Below, in pieces: positions 13,411-24,300 of a stretch of 64,000 bases of DNA. Under the pieces are notes generated by a model, which saw nothing but the letters and a program-made list of their open reading frames with translations, did no database searches and had not been told where the DNA came from. How positions within the stretch are numbered: the first letter of the stretch is position 1; every line of letters begins with the position of its first letter. The stretch is taken from positions 4,028,501-4,092,500 of the forward strand of contig NC_092575.1 of the NCBI RefSeq assembly GCF_037975245.1. The letters are read 5' to 3'. The position numbers were made by a program, and so were the translations under genes. This stretch comes from Apostichopus japonicus (Eukaryota; Echinodermata; Holothuroidea; Aspidochirotida; Stichopodidae).

Positions 13411-13675
13411 CAGGCGCGGTTCCATAATTTTAAAGGGGAGGGTGTGCAACCCTGGGTTCGTTGAAGCTGACTTCCATGTAGAAGGATCCTCTTCCTCCAC
13501 CAGAATTTGTTGTTGTTGTTGAAATTTTAGACATAAAATGGTGCATTCTGAGGCATACTTGACAAATTTGGTTCATAATAAGGTCTACACGCAAGGTAAC
13601 TCCTTTCATATTGTGTGTGTGTGGGGGGGGGGGGGAGGGGGGGAGGGGGGGGTACACCCCCTGGATCTGCCCCTG
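13411..13675. mobile_element. Probable hAT-like MITE, 265 bp
   Basis: The left tip is CAGGCGCGGTTCCA. The right tip read inwards is CAGGGGCAGATCCAGG. The 6-bp direct repeat CTAACC abuts both ends (13405-13410 and 13676-13681). The interior contains a TG run and a long impure G tract (13621-13652). Six-base duplications occur in some hAT lineages. Termini are imperfect, so this is less certain than the 8-bp cases. Confidence 0.55.
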
Positions 13676-13683
13676 CTAACCGC

Positions 13684-14359
13684 TGTTGTCTGTTCATAAT
13701 TTTCACACTTTTCTTATTATTCTATAGTACATTTCATGAATCACAAAATCAAAGAAGATATTAACACGTTTTGTGCAAAATGAAGGTTTGTTATCTCTCG
13801 TCATTACATTATTATGTGCGAACAGAAATTTTGTTGTTATGTCGTTCACCCCAAATTCATTACGTTCCCTGTTATAAAAAAAAAAAAAAAAAAAACAACC
13901 AGGAACCATTGCCCTATTCAAATTCGCTGCAGTCCAGTATAGCTGAAAGCAATCTTCGGTGGACAAACTTATTATTTTGTTGTTGACGACAACAGGAAAC
14001 GAAGTTTGGTTCTATCCATTACATTGAAAACAGTTCGTTCAGTATGGCTGCAGTGATGATGAATAGGGTCGGTGCATTCAACCCCCTCACTACTTAACAA
14101 AACGGTTAGGCGGGGAGAGCACACTGACCGTCGTCCGTCTGATGCGGACTATTAGATTTTTGGTATTACACGGATTTCATGTACCGTTCTCGTATTCACT
14201 CTTCCTGAAATATTCATGGATTTTTATGTAGGCCTAGGCTGTCCCGAGATTATCCACGAATTGTAAAAAGGATCTGAATAATTTTAGTTTAACCTGGTTT
14301 CGTAGAAACAGCTTGAATGTAAGCTGAAATTGGATACCACTTCACACGTATGTGCAACT
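13684..14359. other. Intergenic stretch, no gene seen
   Basis: Between two transposons. It holds a homopolymer A tract (13877-13895) and short incidental frames only. Confidence 0.5.
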
Positions 14360-14738
14360 GAGTGATACAGTGGCGGCGGAACCGGGGGGGGCTTGGGGGG
14401 GGGGCTCAGCCCCCCCAATGAAAAAGTTGAGGGGGCAAATGCATGATAAGCCCCCCCAATATTTACCAAGGCTCCGAAACGTGCATCTGCCCATTTTTCA
14501 ATGCATACTTGTCGATCTGTCCAATGCACACGTATATTATATAGGTGTAACAATTTTAGTAATTGCTGGGGGACCCTCGGTCCGTCCCCTGGCTACAGAC
14601 CACATTGTCACCCCAACCGCGTCTTCACGCCCCGTGAAAAGTGGAAGCAGTGAGTGTGAGTACCGGTAAGCGTAACACAACTTCGTCTTAGGCCAATGAC
14701 TTGCCTCATTTCAGCCAGTTCTCCAACATCCCCTTTCT

Positions 14739-15795
14739 TAGTGGCGGAGCGTTCATATATACAGTCAGGGCGGATGCCCCCCCCCCTGACGGACTCAAAT
14801 GGACTGCTGGCGCCCTTTTCAGCTTTTCACTACTTTTCACTTATTCGCGATTATTGACTATTTTATTGCGCTCTCATATACCTATTGACATTTGTCATAT
14901 TCTGTTGTTGTAATTTTCCGACACAATGGCGACGACACCTATTTATTCTCCGTTTATCTGCAAATTAGCAGGGCCCGGAAAGGGTCATTTAAGGGCGGCG
15001 GAACCGGGGAGGCACAGGGGCACGTGCCCCCCACTTTTCCTCAGGTTAAAAATGTGCCCTTTTTCTACATAAAAATTGAGGTGTCTCAAGTTAGCAAGAG
15101 GCCAGGGAACCAGAATGAACACTCGGGAAGGGCCGTTTCCGGCCATCTGAGGGGTTTGTAAAACCAAAAATTTTCTTGTACGCTCCGCGCCAACCGATGG
15201 TGGCGCTCCGCTCAGATAGTCGTGTATACAACTTTCAAATCCTGGCTACGCCCCTGACTTCTAATGAATTTCTGTGGGTCAAACTCAAAGCTATTTCGAA
15301 TGGAAAAAAATTGTTAAGATATTATCAAGAAATAAACTCTTATTCGGAAGATTCCTACATTAGCAACTAGCATGATTTCACCTCGTTTTTACTCAAAACA
15401 AAACTTGTTCCTTGTTTCCCAATTTGCGCATTGGATATTGCAGTGCTAATATGCATATTTTCCTTGAGGGTGGGGGTGGGGGGGGGAGCGTTGATGGAGT
15501 GATGTGTATACGCAAATAAGATAATACAATAAGAGTTATAAAGGGTACTAAATATAAGGCTGTATCATTCCCATCGAATTTCTGCAAAGTGCCCTTCGAT
15601 GTCGGTGCCCCCCCCCAGATTAAAAGTGCTTCCGCCGCCCTTGGGGTCATTACCTGCAATCTAGGGAGTATCTTTATTCAAAAAATTTCTGTACGCTCCG
15701 TGCCAACCTGTGGTGGCGCTCCGCTTAGATAGTGTCGAAAGCGCCCCTACAGACCATTCTTGCCCCCCTGACCAATACCCCTAGCTCCGCCACTG
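14739..15795. mobile_element. Second hAT element of the nest
   Basis: Tips are TAGTGGCGGAGCG (left) and, inwards from the right, CAGTGGCGGAGCTAGGGG. Target duplication CCCTTTCT/CCCTTACT (14731-14738, 15796-15803) has one mismatch. It is the same family as the intact copy at 38067-38460, which shares the segment ACGGACTCAAATGGACTGCT after the left G-rich region, so the undisturbed sequence can be compared directly. It is interrupted by a third element at 14990-15643. Confidence 0.85.
14990..15643. mobile_element. Innermost hAT element of the nest, 654 bp
   Basis: Tips TAAGGGCGGCGGAACC (left) and CAAGGGCGGCGGAAGC (inwards from the right). A perfect duplication GGGTCATT at 14982-14989 and 15644-15651 is also explained by the empty site in the related copy at 38309-38316, where GGGTCATT occurs once. 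The interior contains the shared GTACGCTCCGCGCCAACC module near 15179 and a second TIR-like end near 15245-15257. Confidence 0.85.
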
Positions 15796-16124
15796 CCCTT
15801 ACTACACTCAAAAACGTCTTTGCGAGTACACTACGAGTAATTGCTACTCTCTTAAAACACCATCGAATATACAAATTACAATGTTTTTACAGACTTTTAC
15901 GTGCAATATGAGAAATTGCAGGCGTGAGACCCATATTTTCGGGCTAGGTATTCGCAGCATAAAACACTCGGCAAGTGCCGTTTCCGGCCATCTGGGGATT
16001 TGAAAAAAACCCAAATTTTCTTGTACGCTCCGCGCCAACCGATGGTGGCGCTCCGCTTAGATAGTATCCATGCACACATTAGCCCCCCCAATAATTTTTC
16101 CGTTCCGCCGCGCCTGGAGTGATA

Positions 16125-16727
16125 CATAGTACTCCCAGTAAGCTTCCGGACTTTGGAATTGTACTTCACCTCGGGCAAAAATACTGGTCTGGATGAAATC
16201 TACTTAAACTTGGGTATTGGATGATCATATTTGAACCATAGAACAACCAAAACAATGAGTGGTCCTCAAAACTCTACCCATCCCGTTAACAAAGATCCAA
16301 CATCAATACAATGCCTTAGGACTTTCACCTATTGATATGGTCACCTCATGTTAGGTAGTGGTCTCTGAAGGGCATGGGTGTACCTATTACACCAGTCTCT
16401 GTGTTATTCTATGAACACCCATCGAAATGAGAAGGCTTGAATTTTCAACACATAGTTTGTGGTTTCAAATGAGCCTCTATTGGCTTCCTAACCCTTGGGA
16501 AATACTCAACTAAATTTTAAAGTTAACAATCTGGTGGAGAGGGAGGGGGGTTTGGCCACACACTTAGAGGGCTAATGAGATATATGGCTTGACCTAAAAG
16601 TTTTCTGACTAAATGGATCTCGTATGCATTCTGTACCAATAAAAGGGCACCTATTTGAATTGCCTGTATAGTTGTAACTTACAACAGAAGGGCGCTTTGT
16701 TAATTACAAATTTCGTATGCATGAAGG
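16125..16727. other. Intergenic stretch, no gene seen
   Basis: Unique-looking sequence between two transposons with no coherent coding frame. Confidence 0.4.
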
Positions 16728-16733
16728 CATTTT

Positions 16734-17213
16734 CAGGGATGAGACTGAGCCGGGAAAAAAAAATCTGAAATTCATCAATTGCCGTCCTTGGGTAGGGGTT
16801 TAAGGGGAGGGGGTGTTCCCTACCCTTGAGAAAATTTTTGCCAGGTAAGGAGGGCTTAGATGCAAAATGGTGGACTTTAGATGGAATCTATCACATCACG
16901 TAACTCGCCAAAAAAGTGTGGAATTTCTGCTTGTATAATTTATCCATTAGCTTTTTTGAACCAAAAAAAGGCTTTTTTGCTTGCTCTGTGCTACTTGATT
17001 CCACCACTGGTCAAATTCGGTGTTCCAAACCTTCACAGTCCAGCATGTTCGGCAAAAAAAAAAAAATAAAAAAAAAAAATAAAAAAATAAAAAAAAAAAT
17101 AAAAAAAAAAATAAATAAAAAAAATATAAAGAACGCGAATTACGAGAAAAAACGCGAAAATGAAAAAAAAAAAAATCGGAAATCCGCGTTTCCGCGGAAG
17201 AGTCTCATGCCTG
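16734..17213. mobile_element. hAT-like MITE, 480 bp
   Basis: Left tip CAGGGATGAGACTGAGCC. The right tip inwards is CAGGCATGAGACTCTTCC. A perfect 6-bp direct repeat CATTTT abuts both ends (16728-16733, 17214-17219). A long A-rich tract (17054-17175) gives a spurious lysine-rich open frame. The 6-bp duplication matches the neighbouring element at 13411-13675. Confidence 0.65.
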
Positions 17214-17506
17214 CATTTTGGAGGTTTTTGTCCCCCCTACAGAACTGGGGATGGGGCTGGTCAAAACCCTGTCGGCCAACCCTTTGCTTTCATTTCAAGA
17301 CAAAATCCACAATCAGGCAAGACGTTACAGATTATATAGGAAGGTCGCAGTCTAGTAACCTAATTGCAAACAATACAATAATCAGGGCTAAAGAAGCAAT
17401 TTTCATTAATTAATGAGGCTAATTACATCTCACAGGTTTGGACGAAATACACACACACACACACTCGCACAAACACAAACAAAAGCAGAATTTTTTGAGC
17501 CATCTC

Positions 17507-18128
17507 TTTATTTCCCAAACAATGATATTTTTTTGTGGTCATACTTCAAATTTAAATAGAAAGACATGATCACCTGCTTCTGCCAAAAACTTTATCATAA
17601 AATTTCTTTGCATTTTTTAATCTTATAAAATACTATATTTTCAAATATCCTGATTCTCACAGTTTCCTCGTTTCCTACTTTGTAAGTCATAATATGTGAC
17701 ATTTTTTCATCGTCTTCAAAATGTATGAGGTTCATAGAAAAACACAGATAGACAGAAAACCTTGGGCTTGATATCAAAGCTAAATAGAACCATCATTTCT
17801 CAATACCAAGAAGAAGAAGAAGGAAAAATTGCTGTTAATACATAATTCAAAATATTCTTTCTTGGAAAAAAAAAGAAAAGAGAAAAGAACATAAATTAAG
17901 GAAATAAATTAGGGGAAAAGAATATCCTGGGAGGACAGAAATAAATAAATATTTCTCTTCTTCTATATCATAATTAATCTAAAAAATGCCAAAAGAAAAC
18001 AATAACAACTATGTATGGAATGGTATGTTTCTTTCCTTGCAAAGAATTTGCCACACATTATTTACCCTTTGATGCCAAATACATTTTCCCACTCCTTGTC
18101 CTGTTTATTTTTTTTTTTAAATTTTTGG
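17507..18128 (-). promoter_or_regulatory. Probable GGNBP2 3' UTR with candidate poly(A) signals
   Basis: This lies downstream of the GGNBP2 stop on the minus strand and is AT-rich. Minus-strand AATAAA hexamers occur at 18104-18109, very close to the stop, and 17507-17512. I cannot tell which is used. Confidence 0.35.
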
Positions 18129-18320
18129 CTAAGCATTGGCTATATTCCTCTGGTTAAAGAAGTTCACGTGATTATCCAATTTGACCCTCCTCATAAAGCG
18201 TTGGTGGAGGTTCTGCCTAAGTTGGGCTCTCTGAGAGTCCAGACACTGGTGGCTGGCGTGGAATTCGTCAATTTCTTCCGGTGCTAGCTTGCAGTCTTCG
18301 TCACAGAATAGATGCGTCTC
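18129..18320 (-). CDS. GGNBP2: GGNBP2 last coding exon
   Basis: Encodes ETHLFCDEDCKLAPEEIDEF, then RAQLRQNLHQRFMRRVKLDN, and ends NQRNIANA-TAG. It aligns with the vertebrate SDEEIFISQDEIQSF ... YRQHLKEKFNKYC C-terminus. Acceptor ctccag. Confidence 0.92.
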   Translation of the reverse strand, partial: ETHLFCDEDCKLAPEEIDEFHASHQCLDSQRAQLRQNLHQRFMRRVKLDNHVNFFNQRNIANA

Positions 18321-21300
18321 CTGGAGACCAGAAAGAGAGAAAAGGACGAACGTTGAAGATATGCGTGTGATTGCTATGCAGCCTGTCACAGACACAACCG
18401 AAACAATGCTTTCCAAAGTGTCTAGTGTGTGAGAACGGGACGAATATTGAAGACATGCGTGTGATTGCTATGTAGCCTGTCACAGATAGAACAATGAACA
18501 ATGCTTTACAAAGTGTCCAGAGTGTGTCAACCACAGTTATTTCTTGGTTGGAATGTACTAATGTGCATGATTTAAATGTTTCTGATGCATGAAAAGAGAT
18601 CCACTACCAAGAAAGTAGCATATTCTTCAAAGCTTCCATGTCATTCTATTATAGGGATTGACGAAAAGCAAATAATACTACAGAGAAAACTGGATATTAT
18701 AGTAACTTCTCTAGACTGTATAAATTTACCAAAGGAAGTCTGGATAACTTAGCCGGATAGATCCCTTAAGGTAATCAAGAAAATGATGCTTCTCGTGAAA
18801 CGAAAGAGGGAAGGGTGGGGTAGGGAGGGAGGGAGGGAGGGAGGGAGGGAGGGAGGGAGGGAGGGAGGGAGGGAGGGAGGGAGGGAGGGAGGGAGGGAGG
18901 GAGGGAGGGAGGGAGGGAGGGAGGGAGGGAGGGAGGGAGGGAGGGAGGGAGGGAGGGAGGGAGGGAGGGAGGGAGGGAGGGAGGGAGGGAGGGAGGGAGG
19001 GAGGGAGGGAGGGAGGGAGGGAGGGAGGGAGGGAGGGAGGGAGGGAGGGAGGGAGGGAGGGAGGGAGGGAGGGAGGGAGGGAGGGAGGGAGGGAGAAGAA
19101 TGGGTTCCTGCAATGTATTTGGGTAGATTATATCACAAGGTTCGTTTCCTTTTTTATCATCTTGTTGATATCACAAGGTTTGTTTCCTTTTTTATCATCT
19201 TGTTGATATCACAAGGTTTGTTTCCTTTTTTATCATCTTGTTGATTTGTTCTTATAACACACAGCAATTGGAGAAATACATAGGCCAGGCTCCTGTCAGT
19301 CACCCATACATTACTAGTCCTGCACACAGTATGATAACAAACCCATCATAATGGTAACAATATCATCATAGAGATTATAGCGGACTATCTCTCCCTCTCT
19401 GCCCACCTGTCCGCTTCCCTCATAAAGACTACTACTATAAGGATGCACTGATTATAGCATTTGTTTTTCCCTCTTTAAAGCAGCATTTTGTGTTTTGTCG
19501 CCGTTTTCTTCTTTTTTGACATGTCCATCGAGTTTTTTACATATATCAATCACAAAACAGCAAACTAAGATATTAGCCAAGTTTTTCCCTGCCAACAACG
19601 TTAATTGGCGAGTAACTAAGGATATTTGCAGATAATGAGAATAGTGTCCATGAAAAATTCCATACTTAAAATTAATCGCATACAGTTCCCTTAAACCCAC
19701 TAGTTTGAATTCAACCAATCAGAGATGCAGGTTTAGTTATGAGCCGTTGCTAAAAATAGATTCAAGACTTTGCGTTGGTACAACCAGGGAGTGGTTACCG
19801 AACTCCCTGGTACAACTGCCATGTAGACTGTACACAAATCAAGCATGGTGTTGTATTACGTATTGGTCAATGACATTCGTAGTGCTTAAATATTCATATT
19901 ATGGGCGAGGTTTATTGGGATCCCAACGGAAAATATCTTGGAGAAAAACAAAGTTGAAAGTTGCAAATTTTTCGACTTTTATGCCACCATTTGAAGTAAG
20001 ATTTAAAAAGATAAGCTAGTTATGTATGTTGTTATGGCATAGTGGAGTCAGTGAGGTTGAGAAAAATCAAAGAAAAGGACTCAAAATGCTGCTTTAATAC
20101 AATTACCTCTAACATGTCTTGGAGTGTGTGTGTCCAGCCTACTGCATGTCTAAGCTGCCTCTCGTTAGAACACCGACAGATCTTGGCGACTTGATCACTC
20201 TCATAATTTGCGCTGCCCTGTAACATAAAAAAAATTTATATATATATATATATATAAAAAATAAAAATGATAGAAAAATAAAAGATATTAAGGAAAACTA
20301 TGCATTCCTGGTGAGATCTTGACCAGATTTATGACTGCAGTTCTCAAAAGGTGTATGTTGAAAGGAGGAAGACAATAATAATAGTAAGAATTATTACAAT
20401 AACAGCAACAATAATAATCCTAATAATATGTGGACTAAAATGCTAACTTGGAAACTGACAAGAATATTCCAAGTGACTTTTGGGAGAGAATTGGACTTGA
20501 GCAAGTGTCCTGAATGATTCAATCCTTGAGCTAAAGAAGACTGTTTTGGTTTACATTATGGATGCTGGCCAAAAACTATATTGGTTCTTTCTCTTGAATT
20601 TTTGCATTTGAGTGAGCACAAGATTTAAACTAATCAAGTAGAATATTTTGTCAATCACTTCAGACGTCTCAAAAACTATATTGATTCTTTCTCTTGAATT
20701 TTTGCATTTGAGTGAGTACAAGATTTAAACTAATCAAGTAGAATATTTTGTCAATCACTTCAGACGTCTCAGCCCTCATTAAACTGTTTTTTGTTGATAA
20801 TTCTCTGGAGGGATTACATGGGATATAATTATTAATTAAGTTGCATACTTTTCAGAGCATGACTAATCAACTTGAAATCTGATACAGTATAGAATAGTAT
20901 TTATTGAATAGTTGAATTGGAAAATTGACCAGATGACTGGACAACAATGTAATTAAACGTAGAGAAGTTGGGTTGTCCAATCACCATTCAGGTTCAGTTG
21001 ACTGACAAGATACACATTACATTGTCAGCAGCCTGTCAGCCAACAAAGGTCAGCAATGAAGAGTAAAACGGAGAAAACTTTGGTTGACAAATCACCATTC
21101 AGGTTCAGTTGACTGACAAGATACACATCACATGGTCAGGAGCCTGTCACCAATCAGGTTCAGTTGACTGACAAGATACACATTACGTGGTCAGGAACCT
21201 GTCACCAATCAGGTTCAGTTGACTGACAAGATACACATTACATGGTCAGGAGCCTGTCACCAATCACCATTCAGGTTCAGTTGACTGACTAGATACACAT

Positions 21301-24300
21301 TACATGGTCAGGAGCCTGTCACCAATCACCATTCAGGTTCAATTGACTGACAAGATACAAATTACATGGTCAGGAGCCTGTCACCAATCACCATTCAGGT
21401 TCAGTTGACTGACTAGATACACATTACATGGTCAGGAGCCTGTCACCAATCACCATTCAGGTTCAGTTGACTGACAAGATACACATTACATGGTCAGGAG
21501 CCTGTCACCAATCACAATTCAGGTTCAGTAAACTGACAAGATACACATTACATGGTCAGGAACCTGTCACCAATCACCATTCAAGTTCAGTTGACTGACA
21601 AGATACACATTACATGGTCAGGAGCCTGTCACCAATCACAATTCAGGTTCAGTAAACTGACAAGATACACATTACATGGTCAGGAGCCTGTCACCAATCA
21701 CAATTCAGGTTCAGTAAACTGACAAGATACACATCACATGGTCAGGAGCCTGTCACCAATCACAATTCAGGTTCAGTTGACTGACAAGATACACATTACA
21801 TGGTCAGGAACCTGTCACCAATCACCATTCAGGTTCAGTTGACTGACAAGATACACATTACATGGTCAGGAGCCTGTCACCAATCACCATTCAGGTTCAG
21901 TTGACTGACAAGATACACACTACGTTGTCAGGAGCCTGTCAGCCAACAAAGGTCAGCAATGTAGTAAAACATGCAGAACTTTGGTTGACCAATCACCATT
22001 CAGGTTCAGTTGACTAACAAGATACACATCACATGGTCAGGAGCCTGTCAGCCAATAAAGGTTAGTAAATGTGTAGTAAAAACAGAGAGAACTTTTATTG
22101 ACCAATCATCGGTTACAGGGATAAACGCTCACCTTGACCAGACACCCTGATGAGTTGGTTCTACTGTTAGAGGAACCGCTTGTTGATTTCTCCCCTTTAC
22201 AGTCAGCACATATCTCTCCCACGCCACAAGGTTCTTCTTCCTGGAACTCTCCTGTGTGCGAGTAACAACACCCAAAACACACAAAATAATTAAATTTACA
22301 ATGTAACATATTGATCTTCAAATTATACAATGCACAGGGAGCTGGTGAATAATTCAACCACTCCATAACAAGCTGACGTCACTTCTGGAATTCTCCTGTG
22401 TGCGAGTAACAACACCATATGATTTGTTTAGTCCATGTTTAAGCTTGACTCATTTAAAATTGACCGAAGCCTCAGTGTAGCTGAGTGTATTTAAGTTGCA
22501 AAATTTACATGGTAACATTTGATCTTCAAATTATACAATGCACAAGGGAGCTGGTAAATAACCTTTGCCAGATAATTGCAATTACAATTCTGCCCCTGAC
22601 TCTTACATACAAATGGCTATGACAGTGGTGGGTAACTATAGAGGGTATCGCTGGAATATTTTTCAAGAAACACCCTTTCCTAAAGCTTCTATCCTTCTCT
22701 GTAGACTAGCTTGAAACAATATATGTTGTGTGATTAAGCGCACAGGGATGTTAACATGCAATATACACCTGACTCTAGACTTCTAGTAGGGTGTCTTAGT
22801 TGATCAATCAATCTAATTCGAGTAAAACAAAGGTACTTTGGTAAAATCAACATGTATAATGCAACAAAACATCATGAAAGTAGGCCTTCTGGGTTGATTC
22901 TGGTGCTATTCAGTACTAGAATCTTTCAAACTTTTGCAATTATTTTTCCGGTTCCGAGTGTGATGTTGCTGTGACTTACCGCACATCGCTGGACGACCCT
23001 TATCTTCAACGCTGCCTTTGTCATTGTTGTTGGGCGTGTCGTGACGTTGTTGACCGTTGGTTAATACTTTGGTGGTCTTACCGTTGATGGCAGGCCCTTT
23101 AGGAATAGAAGCCTTGGGTTCTTCTTGGACAGATGTGGACAGACACTGAGGAAAGCAAAAGAGAAATCATCTTAGAAGCGAAAAATTTCAACGTGGACAT
23201 TTTTTAAAATCGATACTTTTGATACCCTGCAGTCATTTGAAAGATACTGTCAAAATAACTGTCCAATCTCCTACAAAAGTCCACATAGTTGGTGCTGAAA
23301 TTGACTTTAGAACCCAACAATGGAAAATAAGCAGGTGAGGTACCCATGATGAAATTAACTTGCATCTTTTGGGAACCTGTTACCTGATGGTTTTTCTTCT
23401 TGAGATATCATGCTTACAACGTTTCACAGTTTATTCTCTGACCAATATAACTCTACTAAAACAATAAAGCATTTGTTTCCCACTGATTTTAAATCCTTCC
23501 ATCCCGTTAATTTTTTTTAAAATCCTATCCGATTCTTACCTCACACGTGGTTTCATTTTCTTTTTCAGCCTCACAGCACCCATGCGGTTTCCGTTCTGTG
23601 GTTTCCGATTCTCCGGCCACTTCCGGTTTGGGGAGCGATTTGTTCTTCTTCCGGGCTTTCTTCCGCTGTTTCTTCTGTTCTCGTCTCTGCTGCCTCTCCT
23701 CATCCTCCTTGTTGATTTCTTGACAGATGAGTTCGATTTTACTCAAGCCGTGCTTCGCATCGAGAGCGACCTGTTTGGGAATTTGAAAAGAGGGGGATAA
23801 CAAAAATATTTGAGAATGCATTAAAAGCGGCAAAAAAACCATGGTCGCTACCACCGTAAACAGTTAGCAAACCAAAAATAATTGTTGACAAGAATCACAG
23901 GATAGTAATGAAGAGAGTCTGAACTTGATTCAGGTCTTTCCCTGTTTTGCACATCTTGTGCAAAAACCTTCCGTTCTCTCTGAAATGATCCCCCCAAAAA
24001 AATCAGGGTCTCGTTCACATTTTAGCAATGAATACAGGTTCACTATATTGCAAAATTTGAACTGGTAGTCCTAATGCCTCCTTATTACCTCTTATTACCC
24101 AAATCATCTAGTTAAAGGAACTTCTTAACAGCCATGCCTTTTATCAGGTCAAAGGTACCTACTTTTTTTTTTAACGTATTTTACGTAATATTACCGTTTT
24201 TAATCTCTTGTTTGTTATACCTCATATTGTACTTTCATAACCTCTTATTGTTTTGTTTTAAATCACATCCTATTGTATTTTTTATAACATCTTATTGCTT

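Larger units (their letters stand above)
14368..16116. mobile_element. Outer hAT element of a three-level nest
   Basis: Left tip CAGTGGCGGCGGAACCGG. The right tip read inwards is CAGGCGCGGCGGAACGG. A perfect 8-bp duplication GAGTGATA lies at 14360-14367 and 16117-16124. Both subterminal regions carry C or G runs. A second element is inserted at 14739-15795, leaving about 690 bp of outer element. No transposase is visible. Confidence 0.85.

Noticed and set aside
16916-17413. 165-residue lysine-rich open frame
   Set aside because: It runs through an A-rich tract inside a MITE and crosses its boundary into unrelated DNA.
18783-19244. Open frames of 153 and 112 residues on both strands (Gly-Arg-Glu and Pro-Ser-Leu repeats)
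   Set aside because: They are translations of the pure GGGA tract and have no start context or homology.
20975-22115. CRISPR-like array
   Set aside because: Units are contiguous tandem copies with no unique spacers, in an animal intron.
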